Assembly (NCBI GenBank): GCA_034401135.1 | Contig: JAWZSP010000007.1 | Span: 2,728,001 to 2,792,000 of the forward strand | Direction: 5' to 3' | DNA from: Volutella citrinella | Lineage: Eukaryota > Ascomycota > Sordariomycetes > Hypocreales > Nectriaceae | DNA: 64,000 nucleotides | Shown here: positions 1-9,796 of the stretch, piece by piece | How positions within the stretch are numbered: position 1 is the first letter of the stretch | Layout of the letters: every line of letters begins with the position of its first letter | The notes under the pieces: model-generated | What the model saw: only the letters and a program-made list of their open reading frames with translations | What the model was told of the DNA's origin: nothing | The model's database searches: none | Made by a program: the position numbers and the translations under genes

Positions 1-314
1 GACGCTGTTTGATAGGATGCCGGATACGAACGGCGGCCACTGGACTGCCTGGTTCGCTCCCTGCATAAGAATAGGCCGGCTGGAGAATGTCCATCCATCT
101 ATTAGTGCTCCGTGCCGTGTTTCCCGACCAAGGTTCGGCACAGCATGAAAGTGACGCAACTCTGTGTGCATGGCGATGGCGATGGCTTTTGGAAATGTCT
201 TGATTATATCAATACTTGGGCCAAGCCCTCCCAAATCTGCTCCAAACGCCGTCGCTACCTGCTAATTATATACTAATACGCATAATGGAACAACGTTGAT
301 ACCTGGCCAGCCTA
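1..314. other. 3' flank, no gene seen
   Basis: This is the left edge of the window, downstream of the minus-strand ubiquitin protease. I see no open frame with coding character and no RNA gene. A run of A/T-rich sequence around 255-300 is compatible with a 3' UTR or polyadenylation region for that gene. Confidence 0.5.
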
Positions 315-2501
315 TTACATCGCCGCTGGTGGCCCAACCGACAAAGGTAGTTCGGCTGTCGCGTCTTCAGGAGAATGGCCAAGGCCCTCGACTGGCACAG
401 CAGCCTCATTCACATCCCATTTCGTGGTCTTGACATCCGTCTGACCCGTTTCCCCTTGTGTCAACAGCTCCTTATTCCCATTAGCGCCCTCCGGCTCCAC
501 AGATATGGCCGATTCATCTGAACCTTGGATGGGTCCAGCTTCCACAGGGCCCTGTACTTCTTGTACTTCCTGTGCGTCCTGCAGGTCACCCTCCTCGGTA
601 GCTAATACCATATTCGGGTCCACGCAGTCGTAAAATAGCATAAACACGCCGGGAGACAGTCCTAGAACTGTATCCTCGCCCACCATACTCACATTGTGGT
701 CGCTAAGCCTCCACCAGTCCATTTCGCCTTCGCCCTCGTCATCCCCGTTGCTGTCTGACTCAACCGGCCTTAGAGGCTGCAGTTCAACTGATTCGTCTCG
801 ATCGCCAGGTTCTAGACTGGATTGATCTGCGCTAATGGGAATGGGAGGAGGCTTGTGTCTCGGGTGTTTGCGATAGCAAATGTAATGTCCATTCTCGTGT
901 CGCCCGTAGTGAGTTACAACGGCACGAAGTTCGTAGATCGGCCCCGTCAACTTGGAAGGGCTCAGGTCTCCGGCGACCATGGAAGCACGCGGGTTCGACG
1001 ACCATTGTTCTTCACCATCGGCATCCAGAGGCTGGCTAGCTGGTACTGGTCCTGGCGCGCTCCCTAGGCACCAAGGGCCAAGATCAAGGGTTCTGGGGAA
1101 ATCCACCGGCGCGGAATTCTTCATCATGTTGAAGGTTGATGGATCAAAGACGGATCGGTTCATGTGAATTGCGAGGCTTTGCGGTGGCCGAGCAATTACA
1201 ATTTGCTTCGTCTTGGTCGCACTGACTTTGCTCTGCGAAGCGATTTTGCACTTTTCTGTCAATGTCTTGTCCTCAAAGTCGTCTTCCTCGAGAGCGAGGT
1301 CAACCGCTTCGAGTCTCCGCAGTGGCTCCGCCATCTTTTCCTCGCTTGCATTTCCCTTCCGCATGAGTTCGATGAGGTTGGTGAGCAGACCTTGGGCCTT
1401 TAGCAAGGTGCACTTGGCGCATTCCACGTTTTCGATAGACTCGACTTTGCTGTAAGCGTCCAAGCGCTCATAGAGATCGTGTTGGTTCTTGTTCAAGCCA
1501 AGACTCAGTGTCAAACAAGTGAAGGGAATCATGGATAACCCCTCCGTGTATCCACATTGCACACAGGCAACCCGTTGGGCAAGCAAGCCTTCCAAAGGAT
1601 TGCGCGGCAGTTTTGTTTCAGACACCTTTGAGCTCGGCAGACTTTGGTATCCGCTGTCGTCACTGTGCTGGCTACCCACGGTGTCGTCCTTGTCGAGGTT
1701 CTGTTCAAGACCAGGATGCTGCTGTATGCTCTTCGCTGCCTTTGCGACACTTTTGTCGACATCGTCCAGAATTTTCGAGAAGTATTCTTGTGCATCTTGC
1801 TGTGTCCATGTGCTCATCGACTTGAGAACGTTTGGGGTCCACAAGGTTCTTCCGTTGTTGGAGGCGTCGTTCAAGTCGGAAATGAGTGTTCGCAAGGTTT
1901 GGGCAACGTCCTTCTCCTCCTCTTTCGTAGCCTGTAGACAGGCCGAAAGATATTCCGGAAGGGGCTTGAGAGAAGCAAGACCCTGAAGAATGCTGTTCTG
2001 ATAGCATGAGTTGTCTCTGTTCCCCAAGCCTGCTGGTTTGTCGGATTCCACCCTAAGACCAAGCATGCTGCCGCTCATAGACAATGCCCGGGCTCTCGCC
2101 TGGAACACCGAGGCCATCATACCCCCAGAACGGTCTATTCTTAGAACCCTCCGCATCTTCTCGCTCTTGGCAGCATGGGCGGTCTGCTCGGGGCTCGACA
2201 TCGGACGAGGAACGAGGGTAGGATTGATCCAATCGTCAAGGACATCCAACAGACCCTCCGGGAACAGAAAGACGAGCGTGTCCCACAGACGCGTTCTCAG
2301 ATGTGATACAAGCTCGTCAAGTGACTCCGATGACCCATATGTGTTGTATCCTACCGTGACCAGGAGGATGAGGATGGAGATGATGATACTGGGCTGCGAG
2401 AGTCTATCCCAGACACTCTCACGCCTGTGGGCGCTGCGGAACCCTGTAACCTGGTCGTCGTAGAAGGAATCGAAGTCGGAGCGTTTGTGATGGAAAGTCA
2501 T
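315..2501 (-). CDS. Membrane-anchored ubiquitin C-terminal hydrolase (USP family, Ubp1/Ubp16/USP30-like)
   Basis: Single-exon gene of 728 residues. It is a cysteine protease that removes ubiquitin from proteins. The Cys box GLGNRDNSCYQNS has its catalytic Cys near residue 166, followed by the family motif QQDAQEYF. The His box HYGRHENGHYICYRK lies near residue 540, and a WWRLSDHNV segment follows it. A hydrophobic stretch (about residues 35-55, SIIISILILLVTVGYNTY) precedes the catalytic domain and predicts a membrane anchor. Yeast Ubp1/Ubp16 and animal USP30 share this layout and sit on ER or outer mitochondrial membranes; the location here is inferred. The frame stays open upstream, but the first ATG in frame is at 2501, giving MTFHHKRSD. 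The acidic C-terminal tail (about the last 90 residues) looks unstructured. The USP assignment is secure; the exact orthologue is not. Confidence 0.9.
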   Translation of the reverse strand: MTFHHKRSDFDSFYDDQVTGFRSAHRRESVWDRLSQPSIIISILILLVTVGYNTYGSSESLDELVSHLRTRLWDTLVFLFPEGLLDVLDDWINPTLVPRPMSSPEQTAHAAKSEKMRRVLRIDRSGGMMASVFQARARALSMSGSMLGLRVESDKPAGLGNRDNSCYQNSILQGLASLKPLPEYLSACLQATKEEEKDVAQTLRTLISDLNDASNNGRTLWTPNVLKSMSTWTQQDAQEYFSKILDDVDKSVAKAAKSIQQHPGLEQNLDKDDTVGSQHSDDSGYQSLPSSKVSETKLPRNPLEGLLAQRVACVQCGYTEGLSMIPFTCLTLSLGLNKNQHDLYERLDAYSKVESIENVECAKCTLLKAQGLLTNLIELMRKGNASEEKMAEPLRRLEAVDLALEEDDFEDKTLTEKCKIASQSKVSATKTKQIVIARPPQSLAIHMNRSVFDPSTFNMMKNSAPVDFPRTLDLGPWCLGSAPGPVPASQPLDADGEEQWSSNPRASMVAGDLSPSKLTGPIYELRAVVTHYGRHENGHYICYRKHPRHKPPPIPISADQSSLEPGDRDESVELQPLRPVESDSNGDDEGEGEMDWWRLSDHNVSMVGEDTVLGLSPGVFMLFYDCVDPNMVLATEEGDLQDAQEVQEVQGPVEAGPIQGSDESAISVEPEGANGNKELLTQGETGQTDVKTTKWDVNEAAVPVEGLGHSPEDATAELPLSVGPPAAM

Positions 2502-3368
2502 TATGTATGGCTCTGCGCCGTCGGTAGCTCTATGCGGGTGAGCTTCGAAATCAAGCAATCTGTTGGCGCCGCGCAATGGGCAAGCAAGCCATCGCCTGCG
2601 ACGATCTCTGGAGTTGCAGGACCGTTTTCTCGGCTCGTCAAATCATGAAGCGGATACTGCGGGAGTGGTTGGCTGGGGCGGCGGTCGGTAGAGGAGCGTC
2701 AAGTGGGAAGGGCGTAGGCATTCGGCAGCAATTGTCATAATGTTGAGATTTGGTGTGCATGAATCCAAACCAAATAATTCGAAGGACAGTGCATCTGCGA
2801 GCTAGATGCCACTATTGGCACTGTGCCCAACTCATTGCGGGCACCATTCCTACCCGCTTTTCCAAGATGAGAATCACGGCGGCGAAGACATGGAAGTCGG
2901 AAGAAACCCAACGTGTCATTCATTCATTCATTCATTCATTCATTCATTAAAAAAGGAAACAATCATTCGTGTGAAAACATGAAAGACACCTGATTTGGCA
3001 CGAAATGATAACAAAAACGCATGTCTTGATATTCCTCTACGCTCCGAGCAACATCTAACCTCCATGCTCCATCAAGGTAATGAAGTACTAGATTCAATAT
3101 CATGTGTCTGAGAAGGAACTACTTTGTAAATATCATCCACGCCGGTGCTGGCATGAGTACCCAAAAGAGAATGAAGAACAGATGAGGTTGCAATATTGTA
3201 CTAAAGAATAATATGGACGACCCCCCGTCCCCGACCGCTATCGCTGAGCCGAACCGTGTGAGCATGTTCCAAGGGAGACAAGAACGAAGAAACAAAATAA
3301 ATGAAAATAATAACTCTGAAACAAAGAATATATGTGCATCATTATCGTCATTAACATCGTATATCATC
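2502..3368. other. Intergenic, promoter of the ubiquitin protease and 3' region of the Mid2-like gene
   Basis: No coding region is recognised. The stretch nearest 2502 should hold the promoter of the minus-strand protease. It contains a CATT microsatellite (listed separately). The AT-rich part at about 2940-3360 is compatible with the 3' UTR of the next minus-strand gene. Confidence 0.5.
2917..2948. repeat. (CATT)8 microsatellite
   Basis: Eight uninterrupted CATT units, about 420 bases upstream of the ubiquitin protease start codon, followed directly by an A-rich run. Such tetranucleotide tracts are usually length-polymorphic between strains. Confidence 0.95.
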
Positions 3369-4592
3369 TCATCTGCGCTGTGGCCCATCTCGGCGCCGGG
3401 GGGAAACCACGTATGCTAGCCTTGGCTCTTCAACGGCTGCCTTATCCAGCCCCATCCACATGCAAGGCGACACTGGAGTAGCTGGAAGCTCCACAGGAGT
3501 GTTGTTCAACGGAGCAATAACAAGTGGCACTGGTGCCATCGCTGTAGAGTATCTCGGTGGACCCTCAACCACGGGGGGTGACATCGCTGACTGGCTTGGG
3601 GTGACAACAAAGCCGCCAGGGCCGCGTGTCAGTCGAAGCTGACGGGTTTCTTCTTGCTGCCCTGGTGGTGACAGGAACGGACTCCATGACCCCCTCGTGT
3701 AAGTTTCGGGGTTTGGCCTGATGGCTCGCTTGCGGTCTCGCTTCACCCAGAGAAAAATCCCTACTGCGAAGATCAGGCACACACCGCCGACGGCACCTGC
3801 GGTAATGAAACCGACTGAGCCAGTCCCACCTTGATTTTTGTATTTATTCTCATCGGCGACAGAGGCGGTTTGTTTCGGAAAGAGACTAATCGAAGTTGGA
3901 CCTGCCCCGGTGTTCGTATCCATCGGTAGAGAATCCAAAATCGAGGATATCCTAGGCGCTGAAGTCGTGGAAGGCCTCAATTCCGTAGCTTTGTCTTTGG
4001 AAGCTGTCGTAACTGTGCGTGTGACCTGCTTCGTTATCGTTGTAGTTGACGTTGTAGACTCAGTTGCCGAGGGCTGAGGCACTATGAAGACCATTTCGTT
4101 CTGGGACTTGTTCTTTTCGCATCGCTTGCCTTCCACACAGGTATAACCGAATGGACAGCAGAGGTCATCTCCACAAAGCGGCAGCTTTATTTTGAGCGCG
4201 GTGGTCTTGATGGGGGATGAGGGCTGCTTCTTGACATCTTGCATGCTGACATCGCAGGGAATAGGTGCAATAACCAGACACTCGCCCTCGGGACAACAAA
4301 TGGCAGTTGTATTAGAGGCAAGAGCGTAACACTTGGTGCTTCCAGGGCAGCAGAAGTCTTCGGGCAGTGCTCCACCGCAGGGATGGTGTTCAGACACGGG
4401 GCAAGACGACGCTTCATCTCGAGATAGCAGTTGAAGCGGCGGGTGAGACGTCGACTCTCTCTTCAGCACCGTAACCCGGAGAGGGATATCGACGACAGCA
4501 GCCTGTACTGCCTGGAAAAAAGAGAGAAAAAGGAGACAAGATACAAGCACCTTGCCCAGGACGTTGCCAGGCATGGGCAAAGTCATGGCCAT
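3369..4592 (-). CDS. Mid2-like single-pass membrane protein with Cys-rich ectodomain
   Basis: Single-exon gene, 407 residues. The N-terminus carries a clear signal peptide (VLVSCLLFLSFFQAVQA, cleavage near residue 31). Next comes a Cys-rich ectodomain (about 63-160) with paired-Cys motifs such as DFCCPGSTKC, ICCPEGEC and DLCCPFGYTC. A Ser/Thr-rich stretch (about 170-245) is a likely site of O-mannosylation. One transmembrane helix (about 258-282, GFITAGAVGGVCLIFAVGIF) is followed by a basic KRDRKR stop-transfer and a Pro-rich cytoplasmic tail. This order (signal, ectodomain, S/T-rich rod, one helix, short tail) is that of fungal Mid2/Wsc-type wall-integrity sensors, although the Cys pattern is not the WSC domain. 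A role as a cell-surface sensor is inferred from architecture alone. ATG codons at residues 1 and 3 are both possible starts. Confidence 0.8.
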   Translation of the reverse strand: MAMTLPMPGNVLGKVLVSCLLFLSFFQAVQAAVVDIPLRVTVLKRESTSHPPLQLLSRDEASSCPVSEHHPCGGALPEDFCCPGSTKCYALASNTTAICCPEGECLVIAPIPCDVSMQDVKKQPSSPIKTTALKIKLPLCGDDLCCPFGYTCVEGKRCEKNKSQNEMVFIVPQPSATESTTSTTTITKQVTRTVTTASKDKATELRPSTTSAPRISSILDSLPMDTNTGAGPTSISLFPKQTASVADENKYKNQGGTGSVGFITAGAVGGVCLIFAVGIFLWVKRDRKRAIRPNPETYTRGSWSPFLSPPGQQEETRQLRLTRGPGGFVVTPSQSAMSPPVVEGPPRYSTAMAPVPLVIAPLNNTPVELPATPVSPCMWMGLDKAAVEEPRLAYVVSPRRRDGPQRR

Positions 4593-6329
4593 GGCTGCTC
4601 AATCATGGGGAATAAGCCCAACCAGGGGAAACGAAGATGAGGGAAACATAACTACGAAATGCTCAGGCTGCGATGGCCGGTGATAAATGGAACTCTACGG
4701 TGAAGGCTTGGATTCCACAATAATGGCACTAAGTGTTGGTCCTGGAAGTTGGCCAAGCGTGTTGGTCGAGCAATATCATTGTTCTGCGTTTTTGGCTGCG
4801 GATCGCTAGGTGAGGCCAATCAAGACACCATGTTAAGCGCGGCCGCGACAGTTAGTGCCGTCTCATGGGCCGTGGCTCATGCGACCGGATAGCGCAAGGG
4901 AGGTGCCACTTTGATACCATACCAGAGTCTCGGGACCGACGCGACGCTGTGAGTGCTGGAGAGTCGTCGACCGTGATGCACCTAGCAGCGGCGTGGTTGA
5001 TGGGCGCTTAGCATGGTGGGGAGAGTCGCCAACGATTGGAGGTCGACACCGCCACGAGCTGCGACAGCCGGGGCCGCGGCCAGGCGTGAAATTGTGCCAG
5101 GGACGCGGGTGGGTTAGCCTGGGACGAGTAGGCGAGGCGAAGCAGTCGAGTCGAAGCCGCCCAGCGCGGCCATGAGAGTTCACATGGGCGAGAAGCGCGG
5201 ATGAGGACCAATTGAGAATGGCGATGGATAGCATGGTGTTGATGGAGGGGAGGGCTGGCTCGTGGAAGCGAGGTCGCCTAGAAGGCCACCAGCTGGAGGC
5301 CTAGCTTAGGCATATTATGCCCACAAGGAGCGAAAGCTGCAGGTGCTGGTAGGAGATGGCTGGCCTACTAAGGTAAGGTACCTTACGCTGACGGCTCAGG
5401 CACTTCCACTAATACCAGCGTCCACCAAGCCCCTGTAAGTCGCTGGGGTCCATGGCAATTGGAACATCAGCGGCCCTACCTAGTACTCTAGCGGCCTGGG
5501 CATCAGCACCTCTCAGGGGCACTCCTGTCCCTCTTGGTCCTCTCGGCTTCGCATGCCCATTTTGCCGCGCGTGAAGCGAGCGCGCGAAACGGGCTTCAGT
5601 TTGGGCCGGGTGGGGATACCGCGGTCAGTTCTAAGAGTATTAGCATCATGGGAAGCGACCCTTACCTGAGGAGCATATCGCAAGACTTCAGGGCGCAAGA
5701 CAATTCCGGCGCGGCCTCGATCTGCAGCACTGGAGTGATGTGTTAGTAAGTGTGTGCTGTGGTTGGTGATGTTCTTGGTGTGGGGTCAATCCAGCCCATG
5801 CTGTTGGTTGTGGACATCAGCTCTGCCGTCACTCTCTTTGCAGCACGCCGACTCAACCCCGCAACTGGTGATCGGGCAGCATCGGCACCTGTCCGACGAC
5901 AGTTGCAGGCGCTCTATTGCGTTTGTCCAAATCTACTCTAGAAATCGTGGCTGGAGGGCAAGAATTAAAGGACAATAGTCTGTCAGGTCCCAAGCGACCT
6001 GAGACGCAGGCCGCTGCTGGGGGGCCCAAAGCCCCGGATTGATCCTTGCGATCATCAACACCTACCGCAGTTACCAACAATGATACCAAGTCAACGTGAT
6101 GTTACCACTGCACAGGCCCTTGCGCATCAACACCATGTTACTCCAGCATCGTTGCTCGATGCCGCTGGGATGCGGTTATCGGGGACCCTCAGCCGAGGTC
6201 ATGCACCCCTCTGTGCCGCCGCTGGCCCACCTGACATTCAACTACTGCATGCCCCGGGAACTTATCCTCTTACTCTTCATTATTACAACGATCAGCCTTT
6301 GAATGCGCAAAGCCGGCCGTGATACAGCT
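4593..6329. other. Intergenic region between divergent genes, no gene seen
   Basis: About 1.7 kb separates the minus-strand Mid2-like gene from the plus-strand trimethyllysine dioxygenase gene, so it should contain both promoters. Open frames here are short and overlap on both strands, without recognisable domains. A perfect 14-nt palindrome at 5373-5386 is listed separately. Confidence 0.5.
5373..5386. repeat. 14-nt perfect palindrome GTAAGGTACCTTAC
   Basis: The sequence equals its own reverse complement. It belongs to a loose group of AGGTACCT / TACCTAAGG-type palindromes found in several gaps of this window (near 29267, 36440, 42972, 54019 and 60773). Confidence 0.8.
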
Positions 6330-8189
6330 ATGAAATCTATGAAATTGTTTGCGCGCTTGGGGAATGGGCACCGTCAGTCGAGGTAAGTCGTCTATATCTA
6401 TTGCCCCTCTGCCGAAGACGCTGCCCTAACTGCCGGCAAGGGCCGCTACAATCCGCCCATCCCCGCGTCCGGCTCCCATTCGCCCGGCATTCGCACTCAG
6501 ACACGCAAGATGGAACTCGTCCGGCCGAGCTGTGTCGCTGAGCGGCAACTCTGAAATCAGCCTCACTCGAAAGCAGGATGAATCTCCTGTCCACCGAACG
6601 TTGTAAGCCGCGAGCTTGGATTCTATGGCGACCGTTTGCTCACCACAGCGTGCCCCTTATGTGAAACCAGCCCGAATCTATGGCTGAGGTACGTTGGTCA
6701 GCCTTGAAGAAAATGGAATTCTGCGAGCGAAGGAATTGACATGTTGCAAGGGACAATTGTCAGTGCACCCAGTGTGTCAATCAGGACACCAGGCAACGAA
6801 ACTTCAATACTTTCGAGGTACCGACTACCGTAACACGTCTAGGATACAAGTACTGATCTTAGTCTAGCTGCCAAAAGATATCAAAGCCGTGTCATTCTCG
6901 CAGACCCAAGAAAGCTTGGAAGTTGAGTGTACGCTCCTCACATACCCCGCACGCCAGAGGTGCGACGCTGACCCCACGGGTACCAGGGTCGGATTCTCAC
7001 AAGAGCTTGCACCCTTGGTCGTGGCTTGAAAGTTGGTTCGATGGCGGATATGCTCAGCAGTTTGGTCAAGACGAGTAAGTTGGCCAATCCCCATTGATCA
7101 GGTATGGCTCCGCGTTAATTCGACCCAGTCTCCGCTCGCTATGGACTCCCAGCATCGCCGACTCTCCGCCAGAGGTTTCCTACGACGCTGTCATGAGCCA
7201 ATCGGATGAGAAGGGAATGGCTGCTCTGACCAAGAACATTGTGAGTAGCCGTGAAACAAGTCTAATGGATTTTGGCCTAACTCGAGCAAGTGGGTGCACG
7301 GCTTCAGCTTTGTGGTGAACACTCCTCACACCCCTGAAGCCACTGAGGAGCTGTTGCAGAAGATTGGGCCTATCCGGACAACCCATTACGGTGGGTTTTA
7401 CGACTTCATCCCTGATCTGGCACTTGCCGATACTGCGTATACCAATCTCGCCCTTCCCGCTCACACGGACACGACGTACTTTACGGAGCCAGCTGGTTTA
7501 CAAGCGTTCCATCTGCTTTCGCACACCCCTCCGCCGAATGTCAAGGCCGAGGACGTCTTGGGCGGCGAATCTCTCTTGGTCGACGGCTTCAAGGCCGCAA
7601 GTATCCTGAGCAAGGAAGACCCTGAGGCATATGAGACTCTCCGAAATGTTCCACTTCCGTGGCATGCGAGTGGCAATGCCGGAATCGCCATCGTTCCGGA
7701 TCGAACCTACCCCGTCTTCGAGCAAGACGGCAACTTGCTGACTCGGGTGCGCTGGAATAACGACGACCGTGGCATCGTCGACCTGGACTCTTCCGGAAAG
7801 TGGTACGAGGCAGCCAGGAAATGGGACTCAGTTCTTCGAAGGCCAGAAAACGAATTCTGGTTCCAGCTGAAGCCTGGAAACGTCGTTAGTACGTATTGCT
7901 TCGCAGCCTCACAAAACGCAGGTGCAAGTTTCTGACATTTTTCCTAGTCTTCGATAACTGGCGCGTGCTTCACGGAAGGAGCGCATTCGAGGGAGTTCGA
8001 CGCATCTGCGGAGCATATAGTAAGTTGAACAGCCCTTCACTCTTCTTGCCTCACTGGGCTAAATTGCTGTGCGTAGTCCCTCGCGACGATTTTGTTTCCC
8101 GATATCGCGAGACAAACTTCCCCCACGACACTGTGCTTGGGCGAAACTTGAACCTCAGGACTCGAACGGTTGGTCGAGTGGAGGAATGA
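6330..8189 (+). CDS. Trimethyllysine dioxygenase, mitochondrial (carnitine biosynthesis), ten exons
   Basis: Spliced model: 6330-6382, 6441-6602, 6671-6688, 6751-6817, 6868-6928, 6987-7074, 7129-7240, 7291-7888, 7948-8019, 8077-8189; 447 residues with all phases consistent. The enzyme hydroxylates N6-trimethyllysine with Fe(II) and 2-oxoglutarate, the first step of carnitine synthesis. The first 45 or so residues are rich in Arg, Pro and Ala (RPAFALRHARWNSSGRAV), a typical mitochondrial presequence. The small N-terminal domain of the gamma-butyrobetaine hydroxylase family follows: FPNLWLRDNCQCTQC, DTRQRNFNTFELP, LEVEWSDSHKS, PWSWLESW. The catalytic domain has the metal ligands PAHTDTTYF and VLHGRS plus the 2-oxoglutarate Arg in GVRRICGAY. 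Length matches animal and fungal relatives (about 420-450). The third exon is only 18 nt. The related gamma-butyrobetaine hydroxylase is less likely, because the overall motif set matches TMLH. Confidence 0.9.
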
Positions 8190-9796
8190 TGATCCATTTG
8201 GTGTTGGGTCAATAGCTGTACCTGAAGTATCGATAGCCCACGGTGAGAACTGAAAGGAAGCTAGGGCGAACCGTGTTAGTGGGTGATACGAGATATTTTG
8301 GTTTGGACAGGGCCTATGCGAAGTCCCGAGGCGGGTTTGAAGCAGGCGTACAGCTCAGATTAGCAGTGAGACTGGGAATAGATGGTAGGTCATTCGACTT
8401 GATGGAAATCTATATGTCAATTTCTGAGCCGAAACCGACACTCTACATCGCGCGGAACGACCTTCTCCCTCAACACATAAGCAACACACAACTACAGGAC
8501 CAACCTCTAGTACCCCTTCATCGCTCAGAGTGTCAGCACTACAACCTTGGCTCTCATGTAGCAAGGCCACATGCGGAAGCTCAAATAAAACTGCATAAAA
8601 TCATTGAAATGTGCACTAAGTAGAGCCAGGGCCACGCATGCAGGTGATCATTATAGTGCGCCCCGACTGTCTCACAACGGCCTGCTGGTAACACATGCAA
8701 TATGGCGCCGCCCGCAGTGGTGCGGCTACTACAAGCGAGACAAACAGATACTATCCCGCAGACAATGTAAAAACAGGGCCCGGTTCGAAACTACTGCTGC
8801 GTTGCATTCTCAGCAAATCCTTTCGTTTGTCATGAGTTATCGTGTTGTAAGGGACCGGCACGCGAGCAACCCACATCAATGGAAGTCCGCTGGGGAGGCG
8901 ACGAAGAAAATAGAAATAGCAATGCGTCAGGGCCTGGCGCAAAGTGCAGCGGATGCTCACGTGTGCCCCCCTCACTCCGGCTGTTCGCCTCTTCACCAAT
9001 GCGGCCCCTTGTTGATGGTGCGCGCACCGACTACCAATTTGAGGGTCTGTACGACGAGAGCCTCGGTCGCGTGTTTTCCCCAACAGCAGTTTGCTCTGAA
9101 TATTGCGCGTGGGACTGGGTAATTAGCTGCCCGATCTTCCATTTTTAGCTCACCGTAGTCAAGCGCAGAAGAGTCGGGTCAATCCAGTGGCAACTTGAAC
9201 GGAGCTCTCCATCAGTGTCAACAGCTCTGGAGCTGGGCATCACCCGCCTCCTGATTGGGCTGACGTTGGACCGCCGCCTCTGCCGACCGAGAGCACGAGC
9301 TCTTTCGGCCTAGCAGAGCGACTAAGCGGGCATCTTGCTTGTAACCTTGGCGCCCTCTCCCAAGTACCAATACAGCACCAAGACTCGGGCAAGATACCTA
9401 GCGCCTCCCACCAAAATACCGACCTCCCCTCCCCCCCGTTCTAGCCCCTCCAACAGGCAGCCCACCCCCCGTTCCTGCCTCCCCAGAGCCACTCATCAAC
9501 CATTCTGGCACCTCCCATATCCCACTCTCCTTGTCCGTCAGCCTGCCAGCCCTACTAGTAGAAGTTGGGTATCCAATCTCACCTGAAAACCCTCCTCCTT
9601 CTCCTCTACCTCAGACCTTCGTTCCTCTTATCCACGCGCCCTCCTCTCGCGCCCGTCGCTCGCCGCGCCTCTCGCCGCCTACAACTCCTCGCTCCCCAGC
9701 CCGGCCGCGACGACGCCTTTCTCGTTCCCCGCCCCCTCGTAGCAGCGCCTGTCTCACCGCCGTCGCCCGAATCCCCTCCGTCATCGCCAGCCCACC
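8190..9796. other. Intergenic region plus long calcineurin A leader
   Basis: No coding region is supported. Frames at 8243-8623 and 8604-9122 are open but lack any recognisable domain. From 9018 to 9796 there is no ATG on the plus strand (779 nt), and from about 9350 the plus strand becomes strongly C/T-rich. This suggests most of it is the promoter and 5' UTR of the calcineurin gene. Confidence 0.5.

Noticed and set aside
8604..9122. 172-codon plus-strand frame between trimethyllysine dioxygenase and calcineurin A
   Set aside because: No domain, composition like non-coding DNA, and overlaps frames on both strands.
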